DNA from: JAJDZL01 sp965221175
Lineage (GTDB): Bacteria; Pseudomonadota; Gammaproteobacteria; Arenicellales; JAJDZL01
Reading direction: 5' to 3'
Length of the DNA: 64,000 nucleotides
Assembly (NCBI GenBank): GCA_965221175.1
Contig: OZ244867.1
Span: 248,001 to 312,000, forward strand
The translations under genes were made by a program, and so were the position numbers. Numbering within the stretch: position 1 is the first letter of the stretch; each line of letters opens with the position of its first letter. Positions 62,879-64,000 of this stretch are shown here, piece by piece. The notes beneath the pieces are model-generated. The model was not told the DNA's origin. It worked only from the letters and a program-made list of their open reading frames with translations, and ran no database searches.

Positions 62879-64000
62879 ATGTTGAGTATCTATAACAGCC
62901 TGACCAATCGCAAGGAAGAATTCGTCCCCATCGAGAAAAACCGCATTCGAATATATGTATGCGGAATGACGGTCTATGACTTCTGTCATCTCGGGCATGC
63001 CCGCGTTATGGTAGTTTTCGATACCATTATCCGATACCTGCGATACCGCGGTTTTGACGTCACGTATGTTCGGAATATTACAGATATCGACGATAAGATT
63101 ATTCAACGGGCGAACGAACTAGGCGAGTCGGTTCAATCACTTACAAATCGCTACATCGATTACATGAACGAGGATCTTGATGCGCTGTCAATTCTCAAAC
63201 CGAATTTTGAGCCGCGAGCGACGGAATTTATTCCGCAGATCATTGAAATGATCTCGGATCTGATCAAGGAAGGGTATGCCTATCCAGCCGCCAACGGTGA
63301 CGTGTATTACAGAACCCGACGTTTCAAAAACTACGGAGAGCTGTCTGGTGAACGTCTTGACGACCTTCGGGCTGGCTCGCGCATCGCACCGGATGAGGCC
63401 AAGGATGATGTAGTGGACTTTGTGCTTTGGAAGAGCTCAAAACCAAACGAGCCGAAGTGGGAGTCTCCGTGGGGCGACGGGCGGCCCGGCTGGCACATCG
63501 AGTGTTCGGTGATGTCTACTAGCTTGCTCGGAAATCATTTTGATATTCATGGCGGTGGCATGGATCTGCTTTTTCCACACCATGAGAATGAAATTGCTCA
63601 ATCCGAGGCTGCAACAGGCAAAAAGTTCGTCAATTTATGGATGCACAACGGCTTTCTGCAGATCAATGCTGAAAAGATGTCGAAATCCCTCAAGAATTTC
63701 CTAACGATTCGGGAAGTTCTAGAGACTGACTCAGATCGAGAGCGCATTGGAGAAGTATTACGGTTCGTTTTCCTGACTAGCCAATATAGAAGTCCGCTGA
63801 ACTATAGTGATGAGAGCCTGGAGAATGCAAGAATGGGCTTAAGGCGGATTTATTTGTCACTACACAAGGCAGAACAGTTGAGTGATGAACATTCAGTTGA
63901 GACTGATGATCAATTTGTTGGGAAATTCCAGGCTGCGATGGATGATGATTTCAATACCTCCGATGCCTTGGCTGTGATATTTGACTGCGTTCGGGAACTG
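62879..64000 (+). CDS. cysS: Cysteinyl-tRNA synthetase, N-terminal part (cut by window edge)
   Basis: Class I synthetase charging tRNA-Cys. From the ATG at 62879 (MLSIYNSLTNRKEEFVPIEK) 374 codons are visible. Motifs: zinc ligand and HIGH-type signature in VCGMTVYDFCHLGHARVMVV, ITDIDDKIIQRA, GWHIECSVMSTSLLGNHFDI, GGGMDLLFPHHENEIAQSEA and the KMSKS motif EKMSKSLKNFLTI. The frame is open to the end of the window. Confidence 0.97.
   Translation, partial: MLSIYNSLTNRKEEFVPIEKNRIRIYVCGMTVYDFCHLGHARVMVVFDTIIRYLRYRGFDVTYVRNITDIDDKIIQRANELGESVQSLTNRYIDYMNEDLDALSILKPNFEPRATEFIPQIIEMISDLIKEGYAYPAANGDVYYRTRRFKNYGELSGERLDDLRAGSRIAPDEAKDDVVDFVLWKSSKPNEPKWESPWGDGRPGWHIECSVMSTSLLGNHFDIHGGGMDLLFPHHENEIAQSEAATGKKFVNLWMHNGFLQINAEKMSKSLKNFLTIREVLETDSDRERIGEVLRFVFLTSQYRSPLNYSDESLENARMGLRRIYLSLHKAEQLSDEHSVETDDQFVGKFQAAMDDDFNTSDALAVIFDCVREL

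Overview
The window is a piece of a gammaproteobacterial chromosome. Core genes sit at both ends and about 48 kb of mobile and accessory DNA lies between them. The left end holds the 3' end of aroC, then leuB, asd and a short fimV-like gene. The right end holds trpA and trpB on the minus strand, then truA, trpF, accD, folC, a two-SPOR-domain protein, cvpA and purF, with lpxH and a partial cysS after them. The order leuB-asd-fimV-truA-trpF-accD-folC-dedD-cvpA-purF is typical of Gammaproteobacteria, so the accessory DNA (about 4311 to 52640) appears to interrupt one ancestral cluster between fimV and truA. Genus and species cannot be named from this. The abundance of IS elements and decayed genes suggests a genome in flux.

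Island, left part (4.5-16.3 kb): an IS1595-family transposase, a small DNA-binding gene with an in-frame stop, then a tight defence operon: type III restriction subunit Res, a DUF1016/YhcG-type nuclease, type III methyltransferase Mod, an OLD-family ATPase/TOPRIM nuclease and a UvrD-like helicase. The last two have the Gabija (GajA/GajB) layout. A frameshifted TIR-domain remnant and a 100-bp copy of the IS1595 gene follow. Next (16.3-18.9 kb) is a minus-strand run of a PcfJ-like gene and four small unknown genes. Each small gene is preceded by a bulged hairpin and a second helix that pairs with its own Shine-Dalgarno sequence. The stems differ in sequence but keep their pairing, so this looks like a repeated cis-regulatory RNA and is the most interesting signal in the window.

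Island, middle (19-34.5 kb): a decayed methyltransferase/restriction enzyme pair, IS1380 fragments, a secreted HELGH metallopeptidase, a TPR-like protein, a serine resolvase with a truncated second copy, a three-gene RES toxin/MbcA-Xre antitoxin operon with an extra first gene, two membrane or secreted unknowns, a DUF900-type hydrolase, and a second OLD-family nuclease cut inside its TOPRIM domain by a 1519-bp IS with a 9-bp target duplication.

Island, right part (34.5-52.6 kb): an IS1634-family transposase gene split by a recombinase-in-trio (RIT) element that carries an IS21-family element at its right end; a membrane-anchored collar-domain protein; a 0.9-kb stretch packed with perfect hairpins; a decayed integrase; a tandem duplication of a secreted subtilase gene (the second copy frameshifted); and a decayed parA. 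The integrase and parA remnants suggest an old integrative conjugative element. No tRNA, rRNA or CRISPR array was recognised.
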